Assembly (NCBI GenBank): GCA_963819735.1 | Contig: CAWFXC010000001.1 | Span: 1 to 64,000 of the forward strand | From: CAWFXC01 sp963819735 | GTDB lineage: Bacteria > Actinomycetota > Acidimicrobiia > IMCC26256 > DASPTH01 | Length of the DNA stretch: 64,000 nucleotides | Direction of reading: 5' to 3' | Shown: in pieces, positions 34,650 to 43,762 of the stretch | How positions within the stretch are numbered: position 1 is the stretch's first letter | Layout: the number at the start of each line of letters is the position of its first letter | Program-made: the position numbers and the translations under genes | The notes under the pieces: model-generated | Databases searched by the model: none | What the model was told of the DNA's origin: nothing | Seen by the model: only the letters and a program-made list of their open reading frames with translations

Positions 34650-36191
34650 CTATCCCGCGAACTGGTCCTGCAACGTCCGCTTGTCGATCTTGCCGCTGGC
34701 GTTGCGGGGAATCGCGTCGACGAGCTCGAGCTGCTCGGGGATCTTCTGGCGCATCATCCCCTGGTCGATGCAGTACTGAACGATGTCGGCGAGCTCCACG
34801 CGCGTCGCGCCGGCCGCGAGCACCGCCACCGCACAGACGCGCTCACCGCGTTCGTCGTCGGGAAGACCGATCACCGCGACGTCCGCGATACCGGGGTGGG
34901 CGGCGAGCACGCCCTCCACCTCCTGCGCACTGACGTTCTCGCCCTTGCGGATGATGATGTCCTTGATCCGGCCGACGATGCGGAGGTAGCCGTCGTCGTC
35001 GAGCACGCCGAGGTCGCCGGTGGAGAACCACCCCTCGTCGTCGAAGACGTCGGCGTCGAGCGTGGCGTCCAGGTAACCGGCGAAGACGAGTGGCCCGCGG
35101 ATCACGATCTGCCCTTCCGAGTCAGGCGGAAGGTCACGCCCGTCCTCGTCGCGGATGCGAAGGTCGACCCGGCTCACCGGCCGCCCGACGGTGTGCTCGA
35201 GATGGTCGTCGGTGTCGTAGGGATCGTTGGTGGCGATGATGCACCCCTCGGTCATGCCGTAGCCGTGCGCGACACCCGTGCCGCCGATCACGTCGCGCAC
35301 CTCGGCGTGGAGGTGGGGTGGCATGGGTGCCGCACCGCCGCTCATGAATCGCAGACTCGGGAAGATCGGCGCGTCCGGGCGGCGACGCTGCTGCTCCAGG
35401 TACGCGAGATAGAACGCGGTTCCCCCGCCTGCGACGGTGACGTCGTGGCGGTGGAACAGCTCGGTGGTCGCCGCGGGCTCGAACGCCTCGGTCAACACGA
35501 GCGTGTACCCACCGATGAGCGAAGCCGCCAGGTTGGTGGCACCACCGATGTGCGTGAAGGGAAACGCGACGCCGTAACGGTCGCCGCTCCTGAAGCCCTG
35601 TCGTTCGCAGAGCACGTACCCGCTCGCCATGACCGACCGGTCGCTGTGCTGCACCCCCTTCGGATCGGCGGTGGTGCCCGATGTGTAGAAGACCCAGCGA
35701 AGCCGCTCTCCGGCGTCGGCCACCGGCGGCGCGGGCAGCGTGGCCGGGTCACCCTGCGGCAACTCGTGCTCGCCCACGAGGAGCCGGAGACGCCCACCAT
35801 CGAGGGCACCGGAACGAGCGACGGTCTCCGAGTAGTCGATGCCACGCCAGACCCCGGGGAGGAGCAGCAACGTGGCGTCGGACTGCTCGAGACAGAAGCG
35901 CAGGTCGCGCTCCTTGTAGATCGGAAGGAGGGGCACTTGGCGCGCGCCGAGGCGCGCCAGTGCAGCCATGAGCATGACGGTCTCGATCCACGTCGGGAGC
36001 TGCCACGCCACCGTGGTCGTCGCAGCAACCCCGAGGGCCTGGAGGCCCGCGGCCACACTCGCCGCTTTCTGCCGGAACTCGCCGAACGTGAGCGACCGCC
36101 GATCGTCGATCAGCATGACCGCGTGAGGTGTCGCCTGCGCGCGGGCGGTCACGAGCGACCACAGGTTCGGGGCTTCGAGCAGCTGGCTCAC
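34650..36191 (-). CDS. Acyl-CoA synthetase (AMP-binding, FadD-like)
   Basis: A 513-residue protein from the GTG of VSQLLEAPNLWSLVTARAQA, preceded by GGAGGA. The AMP-binding loop is YTSGTTADPKGVQHSDRSVM, then GYGMTEGCIIATNDPYDTDD, the hinge GWFSTGDLGVLDDDGYLRIV with GRIKDIIIRKGENVSAQEVE, and the catalytic Lys in PRNASGKIDKRTLQ. It activates a carboxylic acid to its CoA thioester with ATP; chain or ring specificity cannot be read. Divergent from the alcohol dehydrogenase across a region containing a palindrome. Confidence 0.92.
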   Translation of the reverse strand: MSQLLEAPNLWSLVTARAQATPHAVMLIDDRRSLTFGEFRQKAASVAAGLQALGVAATTTVAWQLPTWIETVMLMAALARLGARQVPLLPIYKERDLRFCLEQSDATLLLLPGVWRGIDYSETVARSGALDGGRLRLLVGEHELPQGDPATLPAPPVADAGERLRWVFYTSGTTADPKGVQHSDRSVMASGYVLCERQGFRSGDRYGVAFPFTHIGGATNLAASLIGGYTLVLTEAFEPAATTELFHRHDVTVAGGGTAFYLAYLEQQRRRPDAPIFPSLRFMSGGAAPMPPHLHAEVRDVIGGTGVAHGYGMTEGCIIATNDPYDTDDHLEHTVGRPVSRVDLRIRDEDGRDLPPDSEGQIVIRGPLVFAGYLDATLDADVFDDEGWFSTGDLGVLDDDGYLRIVGRIKDIIIRKGENVSAQEVEGVLAAHPGIADVAVIGLPDDERGERVCAVAVLAAGATRVELADIVQYCIDQGMMRQKIPEQLELVDAIPRNASGKIDKRTLQDQFAG

Positions 36192-36223
36192 CGTTGTTGT
36201 CCTCCACGGGGGCACTCGGTAAC

Positions 36224-36236
36224 GTTGTTCTACAAC
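36224..36236. promoter_or_regulatory. Palindrome GTTGTTCTACAAC in a divergent promoter region
   Basis: Arms GTTGT and ACAAC with a 3-base centre, between the acyl-CoA synthetase (start 36191, minus) and the alcohol dehydrogenase (start 36281, plus). Size and place fit a TetR-type operator controlling both genes; the TetR gene at 37401 is the nearest candidate. Confidence 0.4.
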
Positions 36237-36280
36237 ACTTTGCTCCAGCGACGCAGGCGCCGACAGGACGGGAGTCACCG

Positions 36281-37357
36281 GTGAAGGCAGTGCTCTTGGT
36301 GGGTTTCGGCGAACCGCTGTCGATCGAGGAGGTCGACCCGGCACCGGTCGGCCCCCGTGACGTGCGGGTCCGGATCGACGCGAGCGGCGTCTGCCACACC
36401 GACCTCACGGTGGCCCACGGCGGTCTCCCGCGAGCGCTGCCCATCATCCCCGGGCACGAGGCCTCGGGCACGGTCACCGAAATCGGTCGCGACGTCACCC
36501 GCGTGAAGGTCGGTGACCGAGTGATCGCCGCGATCATCACCGCGTGCGGCGACTGCTGGTTCTGTCTGCACGAGCGTTCGAACCTGTGCACGCACCTGTT
36601 CGACCTGCAGGGTTCGCTGAAGGCCACGCGGGGCGACGGCACTCCCCTTCCCGGTACCTCCGGGCTCGCGACCTTCGCCGAGGAGATGACCGTCGAAGAG
36701 ACCCTCGTGGTACCCGTGACCACCGACCTGCCGGCCGAGCAGTTGGCACTGATCGGGTGCGGCGTCGCGACCGGCGTCGGTGCCGTGCTCAACACCGCGC
36801 AGGTCGAACCGGGCGCGACCGTCGCCGTGTTCGGCTGCGGCGGCGTCGGGCAATCGGTGATCCAGGGGTGCGTGATCGCGGGCGCGGCCCGGATCTTCGC
36901 GGTGGATCCGCTGGCGATGAAGCGCACCACCGCGGCTGCGATGGGGGCCTCCGACCTGATCGATCCCGCCGACGGCGATCCGGTCGCGCACCTGCAGCAC
37001 GCGACCGACGGACTCGGGGTCGATCACGCGTTCGAGGTCACGGGCCTGCCGCCGGTGCTCCTGCAGGCCTACCGGTCGGTGCGGCGCGGCGGCACTGCGG
37101 TCATGATCGGCATGCCGCGCCACGACGAGACCGTCGAGTTCTCGGCGTTCGAGCTCTTCGTCGGCGAGAAGCGGCTCGTCAGCTCCCTCTACGGGACGAC
37201 CCAGGTTCGCCGCGACTTCGCCCGCATCGTCCGGATGGCCGAGTCGGGCCGACTCGATCTCGGCGCGATGGTGTCGCGCCGGTTCTCGCTCGACCAGGTC
37301 AACGACGCCATGGCCGCGCTGGAGTCGGGTGAAGTGATCCGCGCCGTGCTGTCGTGA
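36281..37357 (+). CDS. Zinc-dependent alcohol dehydrogenase
   Basis: A 358-residue medium-chain dehydrogenase from a GTG. ASGVCHTDLTVAHGG holds the catalytic Cys, PIIPGHEASGTVTEIGRDVT the catalytic His and Glu. CGDCWFCLHERSNLC is a structural zinc site with CxxCxxC and a later Cys. VFGCGGVGQSVIQGCVIAGA is the Rossmann motif and the following FAVDPLAMKR favours NAD. The large insert near residue 110 places it with class III/mycothiol-like or aryl-alcohol enzymes. Likely oxidises an alcohol to an aldehyde before CoA activation by the divergent synthetase. Confidence 0.9.
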   Translation: MKAVLLVGFGEPLSIEEVDPAPVGPRDVRVRIDASGVCHTDLTVAHGGLPRALPIIPGHEASGTVTEIGRDVTRVKVGDRVIAAIITACGDCWFCLHERSNLCTHLFDLQGSLKATRGDGTPLPGTSGLATFAEEMTVEETLVVPVTTDLPAEQLALIGCGVATGVGAVLNTAQVEPGATVAVFGCGGVGQSVIQGCVIAGAARIFAVDPLAMKRTTAAAMGASDLIDPADGDPVAHLQHATDGLGVDHAFEVTGLPPVLLQAYRSVRRGGTAVMIGMPRHDETVEFSAFELFVGEKRLVSSLYGTTQVRRDFARIVRMAESGRLDLGAMVSRRFSLDQVNDAMAALESGEVIRAVLS

Positions 37358-37367
37358 ACGCTTCGCG

Positions 37368-37396
37368 CTCGACAACGAGATACACGGCCGTAGACT
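37368..37396 (+). promoter_or_regulatory. Promoter giving a near-leaderless mRNA
   Basis: CTCGAC (37368-37373), a 17-base spacer and TAGACT (37391-37396) end only four bases before the ATG at 37401 (GTG at 37404). Transcription would start at or next to the start codon, a common arrangement in actinobacteria. Confidence 0.5.
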
Positions 37397-37400
37397 CGAG

Positions 37401-37991
37401 ATGGTGAGCCAAGCGCGAGTGACCGTGCCGCACCGCGATCGCCTCATGGACGCGGGCGAGGCCCTCATGGTCGAGTACGGGAACTTCGACTTCGGTGTGC
37501 GCGAGGTGGTGGAGCAGGCACAGGTCTCGCTGCGAACCTTCTACCAATACTTCGAGACCCGCGACGACTTCGCGCTCGCGGTCTACGCCGAACTGATCCG
37601 CAACGCGGCCAGCGTCATGAGTCGCACGATGCCCGCCGGATCACGCGCCGTTCGCTTCCGCCACTACGTGGACGCGCTCGTATGCCGTTCCACACGGGGC
37701 CGCCGCGCCGGCGAGCTCAGCAACGACGCGATCCAGCGTTCCCGTGCCCTCGTGCGAGAAGGCTTCCACCTGCGCGAGGCCCGGCCGGACGGCTACAAGG
37801 CCGCAATCGCGCCGTTGCGGGAGCTCCTCGCCGGCATCCTCGGCGCGCACGCCGGTGAACTGGGCCGCAACGTCACCGTCGTGCTGAACTCGCTCATCAC
37901 CGAGACCTACGACGTGATCATCGACGACCTCGACGCCGTCGCCGTCGCCGATCACCTGTACCAATATCACCGACGCGCGCTCGGCATCTGA
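37401..37991 (+). CDS. TetR-family transcriptional regulator
   Basis: A 196-residue protein. The helix-turn-helix is FGVREVVEQAQVSLRTFYQY with FETRDDFALAVYAELIRNAA, and the C-terminal ligand domain is all-helical. GTG 37404 is an alternative start given the promoter position. TetR proteins in such clusters usually sense a CoA thioester or a free acid and repress adjacent catabolic genes. It follows the alcohol dehydrogenase on the same strand and is the best candidate to bind the palindrome at 36224. Confidence 0.88.
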   Translation: MVSQARVTVPHRDRLMDAGEALMVEYGNFDFGVREVVEQAQVSLRTFYQYFETRDDFALAVYAELIRNAASVMSRTMPAGSRAVRFRHYVDALVCRSTRGRRAGELSNDAIQRSRALVREGFHLREARPDGYKAAIAPLRELLAGILGAHAGELGRNVTVVLNSLITETYDVIIDDLDAVAVADHLYQYHRRALGI

Positions 37992-37999
37992 GATCCGGC

Positions 38000-38662
38000 T
38001 CAACCTGCGTCGCGGCGCCCGAATGCCCGCCCGACGATGGCGTGGAGTTCGGCCCGATCGCCGGGCGTCTCGGCGTGCTGGAAGAGGATGCGGAACAGAT
38101 AGCCCTGCATGATCGCGGAGAACAGGATCGCGTAGGTGCTCACGTCGCCCGCGACGAAGTCACCGCATTCGATACCGCGGACGAACACTCCTTCGAGCAG
38201 CTCGAGTGCTTCGTGCAGCCGACGGCGGGCGGTGTCGTCCATCGCCGCCTCGATGGCGAGGAACGACATGCCCGTCGTGTGCTGGAAGAGGCGGGCGAAG
38301 TTCGGATGGCCCAGGTGGTATCCGACCTGCACGTCGATGATCTCGTCGAGTTGGTGCCGCGGCCCCTGCACGCCTGCGAGCACCTCCGCGTGGAGATCCA
38401 GGAGACGGGCGCCGTGGCGGTCCATGATCGCCGCCACCAACTCTTCCTTGCCGGCGACGAAGCCGTACACCGCCGCGGCCGAGAACCCCGCGGCTTCTGC
38501 GATCTGCCGCATGGTCGCGTTCGTGTATCCCTTCTCGGCGAACAGCTCTTCGGCGGCATCGAGGATGTGCTCGCGGCTCAACTCGGCCTGCCGGCGTCGG
38601 AGGTCGGCACGGCGTTCGGCGGGGTCGGGCGCGACGGGCAGTTGGGCGGAGGTGTGCGGCAT
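38000..38662 (-). CDS. TetR-family transcriptional regulator
   Basis: A 220-residue protein from the Met of MPHTSAQLPVAPDPAERRAD; the longer frame to 38725 would overlap the promoter region. The DNA-binding part is ILDAAEELFAEKGYTNATMR with QIAEAAGFSAAAVYGFVAGK, followed by a helical ligand domain (FARLFQHTTGMSFLAIEAAM). It converges with the other TetR gene (8 bases apart) and diverges from the amidohydrolase at 38793, so autoregulation plus control of that gene is expected. Confidence 0.87.
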   Translation of the reverse strand: MPHTSAQLPVAPDPAERRADLRRRQAELSREHILDAAEELFAEKGYTNATMRQIAEAAGFSAAAVYGFVAGKEELVAAIMDRHGARLLDLHAEVLAGVQGPRHQLDEIIDVQVGYHLGHPNFARLFQHTTGMSFLAIEAAMDDTARRRLHEALELLEGVFVRGIECGDFVAGDVSTYAILFSAIMQGYLFRILFQHAETPGDRAELHAIVGRAFGRRDAG

Positions 38663-38719
38663 GGCGGTCCCCGGAACAGCGGTCGGCGGATCGTATCGGC
38701 GCCTTCGTTCGACCCGGCT

Positions 38720-38767
38720 GAACATCGTTCACTTTGCTTGACACTTGTTCTGATCCCAGGGTACCGT
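38720..38767 (+). promoter_or_regulatory. Promoter and palindrome upstream of the D-aminoacylase-like gene
   Basis: TTGACA (38738-38743) and TACCGT (38762-38767) with an 18-base spacer form a good promoter; the ATG at 38793 has GGAGGGGG before it. Immediately upstream is GAACATCGTTC (38720-38730), arms GAAC/GTTC, a possible operator for the divergent TetR. Confidence 0.5.
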
Positions 38768-38792
38768 CCGCGTCTTCGGAGGGGGAGCCCAC

Positions 38793-40532
38793 ATGCCCGA
38801 GTACGACGTCCTGATCAAAGGCGGCACCCTGGTCGACGGCACTGGTCTCCCGGCCCGGCCCGCCGACGTCGGCATCAGCGGCGGCCGGGTCGTGGCGATC
38901 GAGGACTCGATCCCCACCTCGTCCGCCACGCAGGTGCTCGACGCCAGTGGCCTCATCGTCGGCCCCGGATTCGTCGACCTGCACACGCACTACGACTCGC
39001 AGATCCAGTGGGATCCCTACTGCACGATCTCGGGTTGGCACGGCGTCACGTCGCTGACCCTCGGGAACTGCGGGTTCGGCTTCGCCCCCGTGCGGCCCGA
39101 GGATCGCGAACGGGCAATGCTGATGATGTCTCGCAACGAAGCGATCTCGCTCGACGCGATGCAGGAAGGGATGCTCTGGGACTGGGTCACGTTCCCCGAG
39201 TGGATGGACTCCCTCGAGCGCATCCCGAAGGGCGTCAACTGCCTCACGTACGTCCCGCTCTCCCCGCTGCTCATCTGGGTCATGGGTCTCGAAGCCGCGC
39301 GCAGCCGCGGCGCGACCGACGACGAGCGCGCCGAGATGCAACGCCTGCTCGGCGAGGCAATGGACCACGGCGCGTGCGGATGGACGGTGCAACGCTTCGG
39401 GCCGAACTCGGCGCAGCGCGACTTCGACGGCGCGCCCATGCCGACCGACTGCATGGTCGACCGGGATGTCCTCGCGCTGGCGCAGGTGCTCGCCGACCGT
39501 CAGCAGGGATCCATCCAGATCTCGCAGCTCAGCGACTTCAACGGCGACACCGACACCGCGAACAAGGACATCGAGTTCCTCGAAGTGCTCGCCGCCACCG
39601 CCAAGCGTCCCGTCCTGTTCAACGCGGTAGCCGTCATCGATGCCTATCCCGGGTTGCACCGCGAACGGCTCCGCTGGTTGGCAGACTGTCATCGGCGCGG
39701 GCTCCAGATGTTCGGGCAGGGCAACAACGTCCGGCTCTACCCCCTCTTCACGTTCGAGCAATTCAACCTGTGGGACTACAGCGATCCGTGGAAGGACGCG
39801 ACGCTCGGCAGCTACGAGGAGCGGCTCACCAAGCTCGGGGATCCGGCCCGCCGCGCTGCGCTCATCGCCGAGGAGGAGCTCGTCTCCTCACCACTCGGTG
39901 TCGTCGGGCCACCAGGCAAGTTCGTCGTGCGCGGCTGCGGCACCGACCCGACGCTCCAACGCTACGTCGGTCGCCTCGTCGACGACATCGCGGCGGAAGA
40001 AGGCAAACACGCCATCGACGTCGTTCTCGATCTGTCGGTGGCCGGCGGGCTGAAGGTCGAGTTCAGCGCCCAGGACGTCACCACCAACGACGCCGAGATG
40101 ATCGCTGAGATCGTCCGGTCGCCGTACGCGATTCCCGGCATCTCCGACGGTGGCGCCCACAGCAAGTTCTTCACCGGCGGCGCCTACCCCACCGACCTCC
40201 TCGCGTACCTCGTTCGCGACACCGAGGTCATCACCCTCGAGGACGCGCACTATCACCTCAGCCGGCTGCCGGCGCACGTCGCGGGCATGCGCGACCGGGG
40301 CTGGATCGGCATCGGTACGCCGGCCGACATCGTCGTGTACGACCTCGACGAACTCGCGCTCGTCCCCGAGCAGGGCTACGAGATCGTGTTCGACCAGCCC
40401 ACCGGCGACTGGCGCCGCATCCAACGCGCCAACGGATACCACTGGACGCTCGTGAACGGTGAGGTCACCTTCGAACACGGCGAACCGACGGGCGCATTGC
40501 CCGGTCGCTTCCTGCGCCACGGTCGCGGCTGA
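38793..40532 (+). CDS. Amidohydrolase, D-aminoacylase-like (amidohydrolase 3)
   Basis: A 579-residue protein. YDVLIKGGTLVDGTGLPARP and FVDLHTHYDSQIQWDPYCTI carry the HxH metal site. LGNCGFGFAPVRPEDRERAM follows, and IPGISDGGAHSKFFTGGAYP provides the late Asp/His; the C-terminal beta-sandwich residues (GTPADIVVYDLDEL) close the family pattern. Relatives are N-acyl-D-amino-acid deacylases, but the subgroup of about 580 residues in catabolic regions has no proven substrate. It probably hydrolyses an amide, lactone or related bond. Promoter and operator candidates lie directly upstream. Confidence 0.87.
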   Translation: MPEYDVLIKGGTLVDGTGLPARPADVGISGGRVVAIEDSIPTSSATQVLDASGLIVGPGFVDLHTHYDSQIQWDPYCTISGWHGVTSLTLGNCGFGFAPVRPEDRERAMLMMSRNEAISLDAMQEGMLWDWVTFPEWMDSLERIPKGVNCLTYVPLSPLLIWVMGLEAARSRGATDDERAEMQRLLGEAMDHGACGWTVQRFGPNSAQRDFDGAPMPTDCMVDRDVLALAQVLADRQQGSIQISQLSDFNGDTDTANKDIEFLEVLAATAKRPVLFNAVAVIDAYPGLHRERLRWLADCHRRGLQMFGQGNNVRLYPLFTFEQFNLWDYSDPWKDATLGSYEERLTKLGDPARRAALIAEEELVSSPLGVVGPPGKFVVRGCGTDPTLQRYVGRLVDDIAAEEGKHAIDVVLDLSVAGGLKVEFSAQDVTTNDAEMIAEIVRSPYAIPGISDGGAHSKFFTGGAYPTDLLAYLVRDTEVITLEDAHYHLSRLPAHVAGMRDRGWIGIGTPADIVVYDLDELALVPEQGYEIVFDQPTGDWRRIQRANGYHWTLVNGEVTFEHGEPTGALPGRFLRHGRG

Positions 40533-40559
40533 GCGAGCAGGTGGTTACCGGCCGATGCG

Positions 40560-41306
40560 TCAGGTACCGGGGGTGACCGCTTCGCCGAACAGCAGGAGCC
40601 ATTCATCGGGCGGCGGCGGCAACGCCACCCAGATGTTGCGCGCCGCCGTGTCCTGATCGAGCGCGTCGCCGCGCTCCAGCGCACGCGCGACGAAGGGTGC
40701 GTTGGGATGGTCGACCTCGGCGTCGTGCGTACTCCGTCGCGCGCCCGGGGTGTCGACGAAGCCCGGCCGCACCGCGATCACCCAAGGACCACGACCGCGC
40801 CGCGCCCGCTCGAGCCGCACCGCGCGCACCCACTGCTCCATCGACGCCTTCGCCGCGCAGTACACCGCGAGGCCTTCGTACGGGATGCGCGCCGACGCCG
40901 ACGACATCTGCACCAGCCCGACGTCGACCCCCGCGTCGACCGCCGGCGCGGCCGCCTCGAGGAACAGCTCGCCGAGCACGACTGCGCCCACCGCGTTGCC
41001 GAGCGCCGCCAGCTCCTTGCCCTCGACGTCGCCCTCACCCGCGAACCGATGGGGATCGGGCACGTACGCGTTGTGGATGAAGAGCGCGCTCTCGCCCCGG
41101 AACGATCCCAGCACCTCGCGGAAGTGCTCGCCGACGCGGTACCAGCTGTCGCGATCGGTGAGTTCGAGGTGAACCGTCTCGAGGTCGGGATGGTCGTGGC
41201 GCGACAGGCTGATGACGCGCGCATCGTCGTAGGGAACGGTCGCGGCCAATGCCTCGCCGATCCCGCTCGTCGCCCCGCTGATCCACACCAACTTCGACGC
41301 GCTCAC
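40560..41306 (-). CDS. SDR-family protein (sepiapterin-reductase-like)
   Basis: A 248-residue protein from a GTG; the frame further upstream (to 41582) is not SDR-like. LVWISGATSGIGEALAATVP is the cofactor motif, ALFIHNAYVPDPH replaces the usual NNAG, and MSSASARIPYEGLAVYCAAK is the catalytic Ser...YxxxK block. The GxxxGIG plus HNA pattern and the short C-terminus (LPPPPDEWLLLFGEAVTPGT) suggest an atypical, sepiapterin-reductase-like subgroup. It ends 28 bases from the convergent amidohydrolase. Confidence 0.8.
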   Translation of the reverse strand: MSASKLVWISGATSGIGEALAATVPYDDARVISLSRHDHPDLETVHLELTDRDSWYRVGEHFREVLGSFRGESALFIHNAYVPDPHRFAGEGDVEGKELAALGNAVGAVVLGELFLEAAAPAVDAGVDVGLVQMSSASARIPYEGLAVYCAAKASMEQWVRAVRLERARRGRGPWVIAVRPGFVDTPGARRSTHDAEVDHPNAPFVARALERGDALDQDTAARNIWVALPPPPDEWLLLFGEAVTPGT

Positions 41307-41439
41307 CGGCGCTCCCCTTCCATCCGTCGGAGACAGCGCTCGGCGTAGGGTAGATGGTTCGGCGGTCGCCCAATGGCGAAAGACACCAAGTACATTGCGG
41401 GGGATCTCGCCCCGCTGGAGCCGACAGGAAGGACACGGC

Positions 41440-42123
41440 TTGTCGGCAGCTGAACCAGTCGCCAGCGAGAAGCCCAGTGGACCGCGCTCCCGGAAGGGCG
41501 CGCTGACCCGCGCCCGTCTCGTCGACGCGGCCAAGGCGGTCTTCGAGGAGCAGGGCTTTCTCGACGCCCGCGTCTCCGACATCGCCGAGCGCGCCGGCCT
41601 GTCGCACGGGTCGTTCTACCACTACTTCGATTCGAAGGAAGAGATCTTCCGCGAGGTCGCGGCGGAGGTCGACGAACGGCTCAGCGCACCCCTCGGCGAC
41701 GTGATCCTCGACCCCACCTCGAGCGCCACGCCGCGCGAGCGCATTCGTGAGGCGATGCGGCTGCACTTCGAGAGCTACCGCGACGAAGCCCGGATCATGG
41801 GCGTGATCGAACAGGTCTCCCGCTACGACGATCACGTGAACGCGGTGCGTTTCGCGCGCCACCGGCGCGACCAGGAACAGGTTGCCGACTCCATCCGGCA
41901 ACTGCAGCGCTACGGGTTGGCCGACCCGACCCTCGATCCTGCGATCACGGCCAACGCCCTCGGCGCCATGACGTGGCGGTTCGCCGAGATGTGGCTCGTG
42001 CAGGGCTTCCTCGACTGCGGCTTCGACGAAGGCGTCGAGCAGGTGACGAAGCTGTTCGACAACGCGCTGCAACTGAAGGACGATTCCAAGGAACTGCGCC
42101 GTCATCGGCGGAACACCAAGTGA
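41440..42123 (+). CDS. TetR-family transcriptional regulator
   Basis: A 227-residue protein from a TTG with AGGAAGGA seven bases upstream. The helix-turn-helix is LVDAAKAVFEEQGFLDARVS with DIAERAGLSHGSFYHYFDSK. The ligand domain (MRLHFESYRDEARIMGVIEQ) resembles KstR/FadR-type TetR proteins that sense acyl-CoA. It is followed after 28 bases by an SDR gene on the same strand. Confidence 0.87.
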   Translation: MSAAEPVASEKPSGPRSRKGALTRARLVDAAKAVFEEQGFLDARVSDIAERAGLSHGSFYHYFDSKEEIFREVAAEVDERLSAPLGDVILDPTSSATPRERIREAMRLHFESYRDEARIMGVIEQVSRYDDHVNAVRFARHRRDQEQVADSIRQLQRYGLADPTLDPAITANALGAMTWRFAEMWLVQGFLDCGFDEGVEQVTKLFDNALQLKDDSKELRRHRRNTK

Positions 42124-42151
42124 CCGAACGCCAAGAAAGGCAGATCCACGT

Positions 42152-42895
42152 ATGAAGACCGTTGTGGTCGGCGCGTCCAGCGGACTCGGGCGATGCATCG
42201 GGATCGGTCTCGCGCAGCGCGGCGCCGAGGTCGCGCTCATGGCGCGACGACACGACCGACTCGTCGACGCGGCGAAGGAAGCCGGCGCGGGAACGCTCGC
42301 CATCACCTGCGACGTCACCGACGCCGCGTCGTGCGCGACGGCAATCGAGGAAGCCGCCGCCGGCTTGGGCGGCATCGACGCCCTTGTCTACTCGACCGGC
42401 ATCGGCCCCCTTGGGCGGCTCGTCGACATCGACGCCGACACCTGGCGGCGCGCGTTCGACACCAACGTCACCGGGGCCGCATTGATCACCGCGGCCGCCC
42501 TCCCCCACCTCGCGGCGGCGGGCGGCGCCGCGGCCTACCTGTCGTCGGTGAGCGCGTCACTCACCCCGCCGTGGCCGGGTCTCGGCGCGTACGTGGTGAG
42601 CAAAGCCGCGCTCGACAAGTTGGTGGAGGCCTGGCGCGTCGAACACCCACAGGTCGGTTTCACGCGCGTCACCGTCGGCGATTGCGCCGGCGGCGACGGA
42701 CCGTCGATGACCGAGTTCGCCAACGGGTGGGATCCGGATCTCGCCGCCGAGTTGTTCCCGACTTGGATCGAGCGCAACCTGCTCACCGGGACGCTCATCG
42801 ACGTCGACGAAGTGGTGCGCGTGATCGACAGCGTCCTGCGGTGTGGCGCGACCGCCACGATCCCCTCGGTGACGATCACCCCCCGAGCGGGCTGA
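42152..42895 (+). CDS. SDR oxidoreductase
   Basis: A 247-residue protein. MKTVVVGASSGLGRCIGIGL has the GASSGLG cofactor motif with Arg in ALMARRHDRL, which suggests NADP. ALVYSTGIGPLGRLVDIDAD replaces NNAG, and YLSSVSASLTPPWPGLGAYV with SKAAL gives Ser-Tyr-Lys. The C-terminus is short. It sits after a TetR gene, with 28 bases between, and converges with the crotonase at 42923. Confidence 0.85.
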   Translation: MKTVVVGASSGLGRCIGIGLAQRGAEVALMARRHDRLVDAAKEAGAGTLAITCDVTDAASCATAIEEAAAGLGGIDALVYSTGIGPLGRLVDIDADTWRRAFDTNVTGAALITAAALPHLAAAGGAAAYLSSVSASLTPPWPGLGAYVVSKAALDKLVEAWRVEHPQVGFTRVTVGDCAGGDGPSMTEFANGWDPDLAAELFPTWIERNLLTGTLIDVDEVVRVIDSVLRCGATATIPSVTITPRAG

Positions 42896-42922
42896 GCTCG
42901 ACGTCGCGACGTCGGGCGACGT

Positions 42923-43735
42923 TCACCGGCCTTCGAACACGGGTGGGCGGCGCTCGACGTAGGCAGTGAGTGCCTCGCGGAGATCCTCGGACTTGGCGTT
43001 GAGGCTCTGAGCGAGCGCTTCGGCCTCCAACGCGGTAGCGAGTGACGAACCGCCCGCGTTGTCGAGCTCGCGCTTCGTCATCGACAACGCGACCGGTGGG
43101 CCGGCCGCGATCGTGTCGACGACCTGCCGCGTCGCGTCGTCGAGCTCGGCGGCCGGAACTACTGCGTTGACCAGCCCGAGCGCGAACGCCTCGGGGCCGC
43201 TCACCATCTTGGCGGTGAAGGCAAGCTCCTTGGCCTGGTGCACCCCGAGGCGTTGGCGCAGCAACCACGAGGTGCCGAAGTCGAGGCTGAGGCCCCGCTT
43301 GGCGAAGATCGCACAGAAGCGGGCGCGGTCCGAGCACCAGGTCATGTCGGCTGCAAGGGCCAGACCGAGCCCGGCTCCGACACAGACACCGTCGACCTTC
43401 GCGACGACGGGCACGGGGCACGAGTGCACCGCCATGACCACCTCGCCGAGCACGCGCATCCCGTCGAGCTGCGAACCGGAAGGACCGCCGTTCTCGCCGC
43501 CGCCGGCGCCGCTCAGATCGGCGCCGGCGCAGAACTCACCACCGGCGCCGGTGAGCACGACCGCCCGGGTGCCGGAGAACGCCACCTCGCGGAAGATCGC
43601 GCCGAGCGCGACCCACATGTCGCCGGTGCACGCGTTCTTCGCGTCGGGACGGTCGATGGTGACGGTCGTGACGTACCCGTCGCGCTCGACTCGGAGGTTC
43701 GGGTACTGCGTCGGCGCGCGGTCAGTCGGCGACAT
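42923..43735 (-). CDS. Crotonase-family protein (enoyl-CoA hydratase/isomerase)
   Basis: A 270-residue protein. VTIDRPDAKNACTGDMWVAL and GAGGEFCAGADLSGAGG form the CoA-binding part. The oxyanion-hole strand is VDGVCVGAGLGLALAADMTW. Where hydratases carry the first catalytic Glu, this sequence has FCAIFAKRGLSLDFGTSWLL, so acid/base residues differ and isomerase- or hydrolase-like chemistry is more likely. It is followed upstream by an SDR gene on the same strand (27-base gap), forming a two-gene unit. Confidence 0.85.
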   Translation of the reverse strand: MSPTDRAPTQYPNLRVERDGYVTTVTIDRPDAKNACTGDMWVALGAIFREVAFSGTRAVVLTGAGGEFCAGADLSGAGGGENGGPSGSQLDGMRVLGEVVMAVHSCPVPVVAKVDGVCVGAGLGLALAADMTWCSDRARFCAIFAKRGLSLDFGTSWLLRQRLGVHQAKELAFTAKMVSGPEAFALGLVNAVVPAAELDDATRQVVDTIAAGPPVALSMTKRELDNAGGSSLATALEAEALAQSLNAKSEDLREALTAYVERRPPVFEGR

Positions 43736-43762
43736 TGTCGGTCCTCTCGGTGGGGAGTGCGG

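Noticed and set aside
38042..40108. 688-residue plus-strand frame over a TetR gene and the amidohydrolase
   Set aside because: It crosses two real genes in the wrong frame, is Arg-rich and has no domain pattern.
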